Notes: generated by a model from the letters alone, not told the origin. A stretch of DNA of 64,000 bases from Lentisphaera profundi (GCF_028728065.1 NZ_CP117812.1:1178001-1242000); one strand, 5' to 3'; counted from the stretch's first letter, positions 10,853-20,455 are shown. Translations and numbers: made by a program.

Positions 10853-11076
10853 GAATAGAACCTTTTATTTTCTTACTCTATTAAACATATGAAATGACTT
10901 ACTGTTACAAGTATAATAGCTTTATGAGTAAAAAAACAAAAAATTCTTAGGCTAGAGAACAAGAAATATAATTAAGTACGAAAAATTTCGTAAATTCACT
11001 CATAAACAAGGTGACTTTTGACTTGTTTGACCGCGACACTAAGTCGTGCTAATCGAGGAGCTTATAAAATATTGAT

Positions 11077-11100
11077 GCTCGTGGTATGGGAACCACGAGC
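11077..11100 (-). terminator. Hairpin just downstream of the PhoD-like gene
   Basis: A 9-bp perfect inverted repeat (GCTCGTGGT / ACCACGAGC) with a 6-base loop starts 9 bp after the stop codon of the phosphatase gene. The following bases on the minus strand are AT-rich but not a clean T run, so it could be a terminator or an mRNA-stabilising hairpin. Confidence 0.5.
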
Positions 11101-11108
11101 AGAGTTAT

Positions 11109-12200
11109 TTATTTCTTGAAAGTTAATTCTTTAAATGGAATCAAATGCTGAATGAGTGGCTGACCTTTTTCATTAAAAGCCTCAAGTTTGATGGATTTTT
11201 TTGTCCAGTCAATTTCTATCATACCGGCATTTTTCTCAAAGGAAGCTTTGCCGACGCGAAATGAATTTTTTGCCTTGGACCATTTTTCAGAAGCATGAGT
11301 CATGCCACTGCTTGTGAGGTCATAGAAGGGGTAACCACCAATATCGCTTTTGGATAATTCACTAAAATGAACATCTCCCGAAATGGCAAAAGTGTGTTGA
11401 GTATTATGTTTCTTCAGCAGGTCAAAAAGGCGTTGCTGTTCATGAGGTACATTGCCCCAATTCTCCATGCCTTTTTCAAAAGAAAGAGTCTGAATACTAC
11501 TGGCGATAATTCTCACATCGGCAGGAACCTGAAGTTGCTCTTCCAGCCATTTCCATTGGGCGTCACCTAGCAGGGTCTTGCTGGTGTCTTTTGTAGGTGT
11601 GTACCAACCAACATAATCTTTAGAAGCTTTCTTTTTTTTGGCTCTGGGCAGTGGATCACGGAAGTAACGGGTATCGAGCATAAGTACCTGGCAACGCTGT
11701 CCTAGTGCTCCGAAAGTGTAGGAGCCGTAGATACCAGGACGTTGGCGGCGCGGTGAATCAGCCGGGTCCTTGAAAAAGTCGAGAAATATCTCTTCGGATT
11801 CTTTGCGCTTGGGGTAGGTATTTCCACCATCGTTGACACCGAAATCATGATCATCCCAAGTGGCGAGCATTGTGGTGTTATCACGCAGTGTGCGAAATCC
11901 CTTGATAGCTTCAAGTTGGCCCCATTTTTTCTTGAGCAGCGCCATGTCTTCAGTATCGCCATAAATGTTGTCACCGAGGAAGATAAAGACATCAGGCTGC
12001 TTTTTTATGATAGCATCAAAAATAGCGGGACTTGCAGTTTTTGAGCTTACCTTTCTCGCTGGCCTATGGCAAGAGCCAAAAGCTATTTTTGTGACGGATT
12101 TCTCGTAGTGAACATCAGAATTAAACTGGGCATCAGCTGATGAGCAGCCAAGCAATAGTAGACAGGGGATTAATTTAATAAGCTGTTTTTGAAGACGCAT
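11109..12200 (-). CDS. PhoD-like metallophosphatase lipoprotein
   Basis: A 363-residue protein of the PhoD/alkaline phosphatase D superfamily. The N-terminus is a lipoprotein signal with lipobox LLLGC, so it is probably anchored to a membrane facing the periplasm. Metal-binding motifs are in family order: KIAFGSCHR, FIFLGDNIYGD, ATWDDHDFGVND, LDTRYFRDP and AISGDVHFSE. These fit a calcium/iron-type phosphodiesterase or phosphatase releasing phosphate from organic esters. It is a single gene flanked by gaps of about 240-260 bp, with a hairpin after its stop. The start at 12200 gives the natural signal peptide. Substrate and regulation are not visible. Confidence 0.85.
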   Translation of the reverse strand: MRLQKQLIKLIPCLLLLGCSSADAQFNSDVHYEKSVTKIAFGSCHRPARKVSSKTASPAIFDAIIKKQPDVFIFLGDNIYGDTEDMALLKKKWGQLEAIKGFRTLRDNTTMLATWDDHDFGVNDGGNTYPKRKESEEIFLDFFKDPADSPRRQRPGIYGSYTFGALGQRCQVLMLDTRYFRDPLPRAKKKKASKDYVGWYTPTKDTSKTLLGDAQWKWLEEQLQVPADVRIIASSIQTLSFEKGMENWGNVPHEQQRLFDLLKKHNTQHTFAISGDVHFSELSKSDIGGYPFYDLTSSGMTHASEKWSKAKNSFRVGKASFEKNAGMIEIDWTKKSIKLEAFNEKGQPLIQHLIPFKELTFKK

Positions 12201-12384
12201 TTATTATCCTTTATATTTAGATGAAGATATACTTTTTTATAACTTACTTACTAAGAAACACACTAAATGACTAAGTGCTACCGTTTTTATGAGTCCATTT
12301 GAAAAATTAAGACAACTAATGTCTAAGAAAGCTTGCCCGAGAAAAGTATTTATGAGGTTTTACAGTTAGACATACCCAAAAATA

Positions 12385-12411
12385 AAATCCTGCCAAAGAT
12401 TGGCAGGATTT
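12385..12411 (-). terminator. Rho-independent terminator of the DUF1080/propeller/cytochrome fusion gene
   Basis: A perfect 12-bp inverted repeat (AAATCCTGCCAA / TTGGCAGGATTT) with a 3-base loop lies 31 bp past the stop of the minus-strand gene and is followed on that strand by a T-rich run (TTTTATTTTT). This is a classic intrinsic terminator. Confidence 0.85.
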
Positions 12412-12441
12412 AAATGGTCTAAGTGTAAAAATTAATGATAC

Positions 12442-15400
12442 TTATTCTTTGACTCCAGTTGAGAGTAGGTAGGCAATGAGGTCGCGAACTTCATCAGCAT
12501 TCATCGAATTAATTAACATAGGAGGCATTTGTGAAATAGGATAGTCTTCGATTTTTTCCACATCATCAAAAGGAATTTGACGAGGCTTAACTTCTTTGTT
12601 ACTTTTAGTCGTTGGATAAACATCGTAATACTCCTCGCGTGGCATCACTAGGCCATTGATCTGAGTTTTATCTTTGAGAGTAATGATCTTAGAGCTGTAT
12701 TGATCCGAAACATTCTTACTAGGCTCAATGATAGATTCGAGCAAATAACGATCATCAAATTTTGTTCTCACCATACTTAAGTCAGGTCCGATATCTCCAC
12801 CCAAGCCATCGAAACGGTGACAGCTCGCACAAGCAGCCGCATGGAAAAGGTTACGTCCATTTTTTAAATCAGCTTTTTTAAGTGCACCGCGGTGAGTGAA
12901 ACGACTCGCCTCTTGCACAGTCCACATTTTCCCTGGTCCCTTAGGAGCGGTGATTTTGAATTTTGGCTTAGAGCCAAATTCTTCACCAGTAATATCTTTT
13001 AGAGCCATGCGGTCTTCGCTACTCAATTGAGTGAGGACTTGTCCGCGGATATTAACTAAAAATTTAGCATAGCTATTTCCACCTGGGTGCTTCGCAGCAG
13101 AATTTAAAAAGGAAACATATGTTCTGCGTTGATCCAGAGTCCAGCCCGTTTTGAGGTTACGTAAAATAAAAGCATAGCCAAGTTTTTGAACAGGAGGATA
13201 ATCGTTGATCAATTTGTTGATTGAACGAGCATAGCCTTTGTTTCTACTAATAATCTCATTCTGCCATTGTGGTAGATTCTTTGGTGAAGGCTTCTCAATT
13301 AGTGCCATGCCCTTTGCAATGATACCAGGAGCTTTCAAGTACACTAAAACACGTAGGAGTTCAGTATTTAAATCATCTTCGTGTGCAGGGAATTTTGGAT
13401 CCAATTGTGCAATGACTAAGTTGCGATCCTTAGTACTGGGTTCACCTAAGCGGATGAAAGTGAGAGTATAAGCACGTAATAGACCTAATTTTTCATGAGG
13501 TTTTAAGCTATCGAAATCAATTTCTAATAAGCTGGCAATGATTTTTTCTTGATAGGCTTTTGTTCCCATGCGAGCTAAGGCAACAGCAGCAGTGATTTTA
13601 GCTTGTGCATCTTTGCTTTCAAAAACTTTGTGGGCCCACTGATCTACAGGCTGAGATTCAATGGCGACTCTTGCCGCGTGGCGCAACCAACGATCTGAAC
13701 TCGATAAATGTGGCCATGCCTCGGCTACTGCTTTTGGATTGGCGACGCCATGGTAAGCTTCGAGCTGACGGCGTATTTGGTGCATTTTTGGAAGTTTAAA
13801 ATCCTTTGGAGATAGTGCTGCAGTTGATTCAGTGCCTTCGTATGTGAGGCGATATAACCTGGAATCAGTACCACGACCACCTGTTACGAAATACATCGCA
13901 CCATCTAGACCAATGAGTCCATCAGTTAAGGGCATGGGTTCGCCATAAGCAAAACTTTCTTTTTCGGCTTTATAACCGGCTCCATCGGCATTGATGTGCA
14001 AAGCGTGAATCGTTCCGTAAGTCCAGTCAAAAGCATAAACTGCTTTTTGATATTTAGCAGGGAACTTTGCTCCTAAGCCAGAAACCATGCCAGTGGGAGA
14101 ACCAGGGCCAATATCTAAGATGGAAGGTAAGCTATCTTCGTAATAGGCTGGCCATTTACCTGAACCAGACCTCCAGCCGTAATCAGCACCACTGGCGACA
14201 AAATTAATTCTTGTTGGGCGGTACCAAGGAGTTCCCATGTCCCACTCCATGTCGGCATCATAAGTGAAGAGGTCGCCAAAGATATTATAGGCCACGTCAA
14301 ATTGATTACGGAAGCCAATAGCAAAGATTTCATTTTTCTTGGTGTCGGGATTGTAGCGAGTTACATGGCCACCGGGAGCATAGACCCCTCTGGCATGGTT
14401 ATTGCCATCCCATTCACGTTCGAGTAAATGGTCTTCGTCCCATGATTGCACACGAGAGAGCGAGACAATTTCTTTTTTAGGTTTTGGCGTGTGGTTACCA
14501 CCTACCAAATAGAAATCTTTCTTATCTTGAGCCAAAACCACACTGTGGCTTCCGTGCTCAGAACCATTGAAGGCAGTAGGGAAGAGTTCACTGGTATCAA
14601 GGGCATCATCGCCATCGCTATCAGTTAAACGCATGAGACCACCGTTTTTATAGTAGTAGTAGAGTGAATCATTATGCCATTTCATACCGCGGGTCCCCTT
14701 GAGCTTTAGGGGCATTTTTTCAATAGTAATCTGTTCGCTGTCATGATTAAGGTTCAAACGGTAGAGTCCCATCTCTTTCTGACCAGAAACAAATAAGCGA
14801 CCTTTATCATCCACGGCCATAGCGACTTGTGAGCCGTATTCTTTTGGGAATTTGTAAATTTCTTGAAGTTTAAAACCCTCTAAAGCTGAAGTGTTGCCAG
14901 CTTTGGAATCTTGTGCTTTTAAACCGAAGTCACCCCAAGGGCTGATTCCTAAGCCACCGACTGAAAAGAGTTCATCGGACCACTGATTAGAAATAGATGC
15001 CTGAGTATTCCATTTGTTCTGCAGTTTTTCACTGGCTTTCCAGCTAGTATCACTGACGACTTCTGCTGTGCTGCCATCTTCCATTTTAAGGATGATTTTA
15101 AAGATGAAGGCGGCATGGCCGCCGGCATTTTTGGCTTCGATGGCGATCAGATTATTTCCCTTTTTAATCTTTTTAGATAAGTCACCAGATTTAAAAGCTT
15201 TTTCCCAGGCCTTGCTATCAGAGAGGAGATCACCATTGAGCCAAAGTTTCATTTCATTATCGCAAGTACTGAAAATATGGGCGCTGGCAACTTTGCCTTT
15301 ACTTGAGAAATTTTTGATTAAGTAAAGTGCTTCATCATCAGTTTTACCTTTTTTCCAGATCCATTGAGCTTCCTTGTTTGCTTTGAAATTGGGGGTATCA

Positions 15401-16158
15401 CTTGTTTTAGAAAATGAGTAAACTTTCTTGTGTTGATCACGTTCTTTTTCTGCGAGAGTTCTTTTGAGTAAGTTTTTAGCTTCTTGGCCAGAAACTTGGC
15501 GAAGTTCAATATCTTTAAATTCTGCCGTCATGGGAGCTCCGCCGTGAAGCTGGAGAGCGAGAATGCCCTTGCGAGCAGCTTTGGGGTGATTATCAGTGAC
15601 ATCGCTAGTGGTTATACCATTGACTTGGTGAATAATACGATTACCAACAGCAACTACGCGAATTTCGTTCCATTGATTCGCATCCCATTTGATACTTTTA
15701 TCGCCAAATTCACGAATAACTTTCTTCTTGCCACTCGCATCAACTTCAACTTGCTGAAAACGTTGTGCGACAATGCCACGACCTTCGCCTTGGTGGTACA
15801 TCATCCCGAAGAGATGATTGGCGTGAATGATATCCGCTTGGTAGCCATTAACAGTGAAACGTGTGGGGTTAGCTAGTTTACTTCTATACTGAAGTCCAGA
15901 ATTATTGCCACGGACACGAGCTTTTAGTACAATTTCAAAATCAGCAACTTCGCCATCCCAAACTAAAAAGTTTCCTCCTGTGGGGTGCTCTTTCGTTGAT
16001 TGGCCAAAAATCACGCCATCTTTAACTGACCAATAGGAGAGGTCTCCTTTCCATGAGCTAAGATCTTTACCGTTAAAAAGACTTTGTTTCTTTGCGGCAA
16101 AACTTTGGTTTTGGGTCAGCATGAAAAGCATGCAGAGTGTGATAGATCTAAAAATCAT
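12442..16158 (-). CDS. DUF1080 + galactose-binding + beta-propeller dehydrogenase + HEAT + cytochrome c fusion
   Basis: A 1238-residue secreted protein (signal 1-21). Domains in order: DUF1080/3-keto-disaccharide hydrolase-like concanavalin fold at about 22-226 (LFNGKDLSSWKG, WNEIRVVAVGNRIIHQVNG); a galactose-binding-like beta-sandwich at about 255-390 (MKLWLNGDLL, NNLIAIEAKNAGG); a glucose/sorbosone-dehydrogenase-type propeller at about 405-770 (DTSELFPTAFNG, GFRNQFDVAYNIFGDLFTYD, GPGSPTGMVSGLGAKFPAKY); HEAT-like helical repeats at about 790-1060; and a C-terminal cytochrome c with heme motif CASCH at 1110-1114. Known members of DUF1080 cleave 3-keto-glycosides. Fusion to an oxidoreductase and a cytochrome suggests oxidation, electron removal and cleavage in one periplasmic protein; that is inference. 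The gene stands alone, with a terminator after it. Its propeller-to-cytochrome part has a paralogue at 53076 and its first domain one at 56068. Confidence 0.87.
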   Translation of the reverse strand: MIFRSITLCMLFMLTQNQSFAAKKQSLFNGKDLSSWKGDLSYWSVKDGVIFGQSTKEHPTGGNFLVWDGEVADFEIVLKARVRGNNSGLQYRSKLANPTRFTVNGYQADIIHANHLFGMMYHQGEGRGIVAQRFQQVEVDASGKKKVIREFGDKSIKWDANQWNEIRVVAVGNRIIHQVNGITTSDVTDNHPKAARKGILALQLHGGAPMTAEFKDIELRQVSGQEAKNLLKRTLAEKERDQHKKVYSFSKTSDTPNFKANKEAQWIWKKGKTDDEALYLIKNFSSKGKVASAHIFSTCDNEMKLWLNGDLLSDSKAWEKAFKSGDLSKKIKKGNNLIAIEAKNAGGHAAFIFKIILKMEDGSTAEVVSDTSWKASEKLQNKWNTQASISNQWSDELFSVGGLGISPWGDFGLKAQDSKAGNTSALEGFKLQEIYKFPKEYGSQVAMAVDDKGRLFVSGQKEMGLYRLNLNHDSEQITIEKMPLKLKGTRGMKWHNDSLYYYYKNGGLMRLTDSDGDDALDTSELFPTAFNGSEHGSHSVVLAQDKKDFYLVGGNHTPKPKKEIVSLSRVQSWDEDHLLEREWDGNNHARGVYAPGGHVTRYNPDTKKNEIFAIGFRNQFDVAYNIFGDLFTYDADMEWDMGTPWYRPTRINFVASGADYGWRSGSGKWPAYYEDSLPSILDIGPGSPTGMVSGLGAKFPAKYQKAVYAFDWTYGTIHALHINADGAGYKAEKESFAYGEPMPLTDGLIGLDGAMYFVTGGRGTDSRLYRLTYEGTESTAALSPKDFKLPKMHQIRRQLEAYHGVANPKAVAEAWPHLSSSDRWLRHAARVAIESQPVDQWAHKVFESKDAQAKITAAVALARMGTKAYQEKIIASLLEIDFDSLKPHEKLGLLRAYTLTFIRLGEPSTKDRNLVIAQLDPKFPAHEDDLNTELLRVLVYLKAPGIIAKGMALIEKPSPKNLPQWQNEIISRNKGYARSINKLINDYPPVQKLGYAFILRNLKTGWTLDQRRTYVSFLNSAAKHPGGNSYAKFLVNIRGQVLTQLSSEDRMALKDITGEEFGSKPKFKITAPKGPGKMWTVQEASRFTHRGALKKADLKNGRNLFHAAACASCHRFDGLGGDIGPDLSMVRTKFDDRYLLESIIEPSKNVSDQYSSKIITLKDKTQINGLVMPREEYYDVYPTTKSNKEVKPRQIPFDDVEKIEDYPISQMPPMLINSMNADEVRDLIAYLLSTGVKE

Positions 16159-16418
16159 ATGGTGTCCCTTTTAAAATTATGTGTGAACTATAAGAGCTTA
16201 AGTAAAATTAGTATTGTGTTATTATCTCATCTTTTATAATAATATCGGCGAAAAGTGTTGTTTTTGTCATACGCTTTCATTGAGGATGAAGTCGAGTTTT
16301 GACTGAAAATTAATGCTTATGTTTTAATAAACAGCCACTTTAATCTTTCGTTACAAAAAATGATTAAATTTTATATTTTCCTGCATTCGTATAATAAGTG
16401 CAACACTTCTGTTAATTG

Positions 16419-16474
16419 CTTATAGCATAAACATCTATTGAGAATAACAAGACTCAGATGTACTCTGCTATAAG
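16419..16474 (+). promoter_or_regulatory. Stem-loop in the leader of the IS30 transposase gene
   Basis: CTTATAGCA (16419-16427) pairs with TGCTATAAG (16466-16474), and the inner ACATCT (16431-16436) pairs with AGATGT (16456-16461). The structure sits about 30 bp before the transposase start and could limit transposase expression from outside transcription or bind the transposase's N-terminal helix-turn-helix. Its role is inferred. Confidence 0.5.
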
Positions 16475-16503
16475 CGACCAAACCTAAAACAGAGGAGTCA
16501 GAA

Positions 16504-17496
16504 ATGACATATGAACATCTGAGTCTTGAAGAAAGACACTACCTTGAAATTGAATTAAAGGCAGGCACATCGATCACTAAAATAGCAAAAAACTTAAATC
16601 GTAGTACAAGCACACTTTCACGAGAACTTAAACGTAATAAAGGTCTCCGTGGTTATCGAAACAAGCAAGCCAATGACTTTGCTCAAGAAAGACACAAAGT
16701 GAAACCAAAGGCTATTAAACTAACTGAAGAAGTTAAGGACTATATAGATGAGCATTTACTCAAGGATTGGAGCCCCGAACAAATTGTAGGTCGACTAAAA
16801 GATGACCAATCCATCTTACTTCATCATGAAACAGTTTATCAATATATTCTTAGAGATAAAGAATCAGGAGGTGAGCTATATAAGCTTCTACGTCATCAGA
16901 ATAAAACTTATCGCAAACGTTATGGCAACCAGCATAGTCGTAATGGGATTCCCAATCGTGTGGATATAGACGAACGACCTGAGGCAGCTAATAAGCGAGA
17001 GCGTGTAGGCGACTGGGAGATGGATACTATTATAGGAAAAGCTCATAAAGGAGCCATTGTAACTATGGATGATCGAAAATCAAAACTGCGTCTAGCATTG
17101 CCTGTGTCTCATAAGAAAGCCACGCTTGTGAAAGATGCAATAATCTCTTTGCTAACACCGATCAAAGATTTGGTTCATACTCTTACATTTGATAATGGAA
17201 AAGAATTTACTCAGCATGAGACTATCTCCAAGGAATTGGAATGTAATAGTTATTTTGCTAAACCATATCACTCATGGGAACGAGGCCAAAACGAGAATGC
17301 TAATGGATTGTTACGGCAATACTTTCCTAAGTCTATGGCGCTTGATGGTATCAGTGAAAATGAAGTCATTATTGCGGTTGATAAACTTAATAGTAGACCT
17401 CGAAAATGTCTGAAATTTAAGACGCCATATGAAGTTTTTGAAAATTTAACTGGAATTAACTTAAGAAAATCAGTAGGTGTTGCACTTACTACTTGA
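16504..17496 (+). CDS. IS30-family transposase
   Basis: A 330-residue DDE transposase. The N-terminal helix-turn-helix (LSLEERHYLEIELKAGTSITKIA, then LNRSTSTLSRELKRNKG) is diagnostic of IS30. The catalytic core shows GDWEMDTIIGK for the first Asp, VHTLTFDNGKEF for the second Asp and a late ENANGLLRQYFPK segment with the Glu. Length is near the family norm (about 320-380). A good ribosome site (GAGGAGT) precedes the ATG. The reading frame is intact and all catalytic motifs are present, so the element may be active. The last codons lie inside the right terminal repeat. Confidence 0.93.
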   Translation: MTYEHLSLEERHYLEIELKAGTSITKIAKNLNRSTSTLSRELKRNKGLRGYRNKQANDFAQERHKVKPKAIKLTEEVKDYIDEHLLKDWSPEQIVGRLKDDQSILLHHETVYQYILRDKESGGELYKLLRHQNKTYRKRYGNQHSRNGIPNRVDIDERPEAANKRERVGDWEMDTIIGKAHKGAIVTMDDRKSKLRLALPVSHKKATLVKDAIISLLTPIKDLVHTLTFDNGKEFTQHETISKELECNSYFAKPYHSWERGQNENANGLLRQYFPKSMALDGISENEVIIAVDKLNSRPRKCLKFKTPYEVFENLTGINLRKSVGVALTT

Positions 17497-17650
17497 ATTC
17501 AGGTTTTTATAATTAAATAAGATTTTTCATTTATTTTTAATAAATGAAAAAGTATTGCCCCTAATAAGCACAAGTACTCATGTTCTTGTAACAAACAGCA
17601 GGATGTACTTGTATAATTATGTATCAATAAAAATCTTTAGAGGAGATCTA

Positions 17651-19138
17651 ATGTCCATTTTTCATTATGCAGCTTATTTCGTTTTTTTTGGGAGCTTATT
17701 TGCTCAAAATACTCAGCCGAATATCATAGTACTTTTTGCGGATGATCAGCGTGCAGATACTATTGGGGCTCATGGCAATTCCTATATTCGTACACCGAAT
17801 TTGGATAAATTAGCCGCAGAAGGAGTTTCTTTCAGGAGAAATTTTTGCGCGGGTTCCTTTAGTGGCGCCGTCTGTGTGGCAAGTCGAGCCATGCTGATGA
17901 CTGGGCGTCACTGGAAGCAAATTAAGACAAAGAGTCCAGGGGGAGATTGGTCTGATTTGCCATTGCTCCCTTCTTATTTAAAAGATAAAGCGGGCTATAA
18001 TACCTTTATCGTGGGTAAATGGCATAATGGCTTAGCAACTTTGAGGTCAGCTTTTAGTGATGGGGCGTCAGTTTATATGGGAGGCATGTGTGATCATACC
18101 GATTTTTTGGTGCTGGATTATGCCAAGGGCAAGTTGAGTGAGAAAAGAAAAGCGAAAGAGTTTTCGAGTACTGAATTTGCGAACGCCGCAATTAACTATA
18201 TTGAGCAAGCTAAAACAGATAAGCCCTTCTTTTTATATGTTGCTTTTACCGCACCTCATGATCCACGCAATCCACCAGAGAAATACCGCGAAATCTATTA
18301 CAAAAACCGAGTACCACTGCCCAAAAACTTTAAAGCCGAGCACCCTTTTGAAAATGCTCCCATGAGCAATCAAGGCCGAGATGAAGGCTTGGCACCGTGG
18401 CCAAGGACAAAAGCAATGATTAGTGATCAACTCTGTGAGTATTATGGTTTGATTACTCATCTCGATGAACAAGTGGGACGCATTGTGAAGGCTGTCAAAG
18501 AAAGTGTTCATGCAGATAATACGATTATTATCTATACTGCTGATCATGGCCTAGCCATGGGCAGTCATGGACTCTTGGGCAAACAGAACATCTATGAACA
18601 GAGCATGAGCTCACCGATGATTATTTCAGGCAAGGGAATTCCCCAGGGTGAAGCCAACTTTTCTTATACATACATTCATGACCTCTATGCAACGATTTGT
18701 GCTTTTGCTGGAATCGAATTACCACAAGGTGTGACATCCCAAAGTTTAGTGCCCCTCATAAATGGTGATAAGCCTCAGATACGAGATTCAATTTTCTTAC
18801 CTTTTCAAGATAATCAGCGTGCCGTAAGTGATGGCAAATGGAAGCTCCATATTTATCCAAAGATTAATCATACATTTTTATTCGATATAGAAAATGACCC
18901 CGATGAAATGCGAGATTTATCTCAGTCAAACCCTGAAAAAGTAGAGCAACTCCGCAAACTGATGGAAACTTGGCGGACCGAAGTGGGTGATAGTGATCCT
19001 TTGCAAGTCGCGAACCCTGAACCAAAGCAAGCCACTTACTCCAATTCAAAGCGCGTTTTAGATGCCTGGCAACCCAAGTGGATTAGAGATAAATATTTCG
19101 AGGGTAGGCAGCGCTCAAATCACGGACGCAAAAAATGA
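17651..19138 (+). CDS. Secreted type I sulfatase (CxASR formylglycine motif)
   Basis: I choose ATG 17651 because AGGAGAT lies just upstream and a signal peptide (MSIFHYAAYFVFFGSLFAQ) then begins at once; the frame extends 32 codons further upstream without sense. The 495-residue protein is a type I sulfatase: calcium-binding Asp pair in NIIVLFADDQRADT (31-32), modification site CVASRAMLMTGR with Cys75 and Arg79 (Ala replaces the usual Pro), FFLYVAFTAPHDP, and TIIIYTADHGLAMGSHGLLGKQ carrying the Asp-His pair. Cys75 must be converted to formylglycine by a maturase that is not in this window. The length and C-terminal DIENDPDEMRDLS block match the choline-sulfatase/iduronate-sulfatase-like group. 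It probably removes sulfate from algal polysaccharide; that substrate is inferred. Confidence 0.9.
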   Translation: MSIFHYAAYFVFFGSLFAQNTQPNIIVLFADDQRADTIGAHGNSYIRTPNLDKLAAEGVSFRRNFCAGSFSGAVCVASRAMLMTGRHWKQIKTKSPGGDWSDLPLLPSYLKDKAGYNTFIVGKWHNGLATLRSAFSDGASVYMGGMCDHTDFLVLDYAKGKLSEKRKAKEFSSTEFANAAINYIEQAKTDKPFFLYVAFTAPHDPRNPPEKYREIYYKNRVPLPKNFKAEHPFENAPMSNQGRDEGLAPWPRTKAMISDQLCEYYGLITHLDEQVGRIVKAVKESVHADNTIIIYTADHGLAMGSHGLLGKQNIYEQSMSSPMIISGKGIPQGEANFSYTYIHDLYATICAFAGIELPQGVTSQSLVPLINGDKPQIRDSIFLPFQDNQRAVSDGKWKLHIYPKINHTFLFDIENDPDEMRDLSQSNPEKVEQLRKLMETWRTEVGDSDPLQVANPEPKQATYSNSKRVLDAWQPKWIRDKYFEGRQRSNHGRKK

Positions 19139-19632
19139 GGCTCTTCATCAAGTCATACGACTAAAGAACATACCGTAGCAAGGGTTTTGATAAGCGCTCG
19201 ACTTATCCGGTACTTTTGCTTAAAAATGTACAAGCATGCTGCCGCTTAGTGTAAGTAATAATAAGCTCGTTAAAATACCGATTATGGCAATGACGACCAT
19301 CAACTCTATAAGAGTGAATTTTTTCATTTATTTGCTCCATGTTTAAATTTTCACGAGCCGCATTTGCGCCTCGTATCCATATTCAATAAGTTACGACGAA
19401 GTGAAAACTAAGTAGATTTCAAAAATAGTGTTTTTTTCATTTAAGGGAGAAGTATGTACCATGATTTATGTGATTTTTCGGCTTAGGATATATTAAATGT
19501 TTCGGTATTTAAATGGTTTTTTTGAGCGCAGAAAAAACTTAAAGTACATAATAAAGCGTTTATATTTCAAAGGTGTGTAGCAACTATGTTTAGATCTTGT
19601 TATATATTTAAATAACTAATTGATAGGTTTTT
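19139..19632. other. Intergenic stretch with a pseudopilin remnant
   Basis: The region holds the short minus-strand pseudopilin remnant listed separately and a weak hairpin at 19189-19207 (GATAAG / CTTATC, 7-base loop) that could end sulfatase transcription. The rest is AT-rich with no coding frame I can support. Confidence 0.5.
19220..19327 (-). pseudogene. Truncated type II pseudopilin (leader and first helix only)
   Basis: A 35-residue minus-strand frame from ATG 19327 to TAA 19220 encodes a prepilin leader and hydrophobic helix ([19 protein letters not shown]) and then stops 14 residues later. All five full or partial pseudopilins here share this N-terminus, but the others have 200-280 residues with a globular domain. 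No matching downstream part is seen on the minus strand. It is either a decayed copy or a promoter-side fragment left by recombination with the intact pseudopilin that starts 306 bp away on the other strand. Confidence 0.75.
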
Positions 19633-20406
19633 ATGAAAAAGTTTACTTTGATTGAAGTTCTCGTTGTTGTGGCGATTATAGGTATTTTGGCTAGTTTACT
19701 CTTGCCGAGTTTAAAGAATAGTCGGAAAAGTGCTCAAAGTGCCAGCTGTAAAAATAATTTAAAACAAATGACCTTGGCGTTTTATTCCTATGCCGATGAT
19801 AATAATGACCATATACCCTATGCGACATGGAAATGGTCATGGCAGGATTTTATTTATGACTACTTATCAAATAATACTTTAAGTGATGCAGAAAAAGCCG
19901 CGAATACTTGGCCAAGTGACAAAGCCTTAGATGTATTCGTATGTCCAGGCGCACGACATGACCTAATAGGTGATAATGGTTTTGCCCTTTCTAATTATAT
20001 AATGCCAGCGGCTAATTCGCGTTCTAATTCAAGTCGAGTTTCGAATTGGTATCATCCGTCTGCTAACCCGGAGACGGAATCGCGTAGTTTAAGTTTTTAC
20101 CCAAAGCCCTCTGAACTTATCCACTTGAGCGAGTATGATGGGGAAAGTGAAGGTTGGCGTTACCAGGGTTTTTGGAATACTGTTATCAAACCAGATCATC
20201 AAGGTGACCCACGAGGAAATGGCTTTCATCAAAACGACAGTATCAATTATACTCTAGACTTGCATGTAAAAGACAAGGTTAACTTTTTGTTTGTCGATGG
20301 TCATGTAGGTACATATCACCCTTATTCTCCGGATGTGATTGGCGAGGGAGTTGATCCATCGAGTCATAGTACTGGAGGCTTTTGGACTTATGATCCAAAT
20401 GACTAA
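19633..20406 (+). CDS. Type II secretion-like pseudopilin
   Basis: A 257-residue protein with a prepilin-type cleavage/methylation leader ([18 protein letters not shown], with the conserved Glu at +5 of the mature form) and a hydrophobic first helix. It continues with the standard [22 protein letters not shown] segment and a variable globular domain ending in [14 protein letters not shown], the H-X9-DG type signature of this PVC/Lentisphaera family. Such proteins occur in very many copies in Lentisphaera genomes. Their role is uncertain; they may be exported surface or substrate-binding proteins processed by a prepilin peptidase. It forms no operon with its neighbours. Confidence 0.88.
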   Translation: MKKFTLIEVLVVVAIIGILASLLLPSLKNSRKSAQSASCKNNLKQMTLAFYSYADDNNDHIPYATWKWSWQDFIYDYLSNNTLSDAEKAANTWPSDKALDVFVCPGARHDLIGDNGFALSNYIMPAANSRSNSSRVSNWYHPSANPETESRSLSFYPKPSELIHLSEYDGESEGWRYQGFWNTVIKPDHQGDPRGNGFHQNDSINYTLDLHVKDKVNFLFVDGHVGTYHPYSPDVIGEGVDPSSHSTGGFWTYDPND

Positions 20407-20455
20407 TTATCATTATAGATTTTAATCATCGAAAATGAATAATAGCGCTCAATAA

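Larger units (their letters stand above)
16380..17503 (+). mobile_element. IS30-family insertion sequence
   Basis: An IS30-type transposase gene is bracketed by imperfect terminal inverted repeats at about 16380-16406 and 17477-17503. They share the core TAAGTGCAACAC and about 22 of 27 positions overall, including the outermost CCTG. The right repeat overlaps the end of the transposase gene, including its stop codon. The flanks are T-rich on both sides, so a 2-4 bp target duplication would be invisible. The element lies in the gap between the divergent DUF1080-fusion and sulfatase genes and breaks no recognisable gene. The outer ends are less certain than the 12-bp core. Confidence 0.8.
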
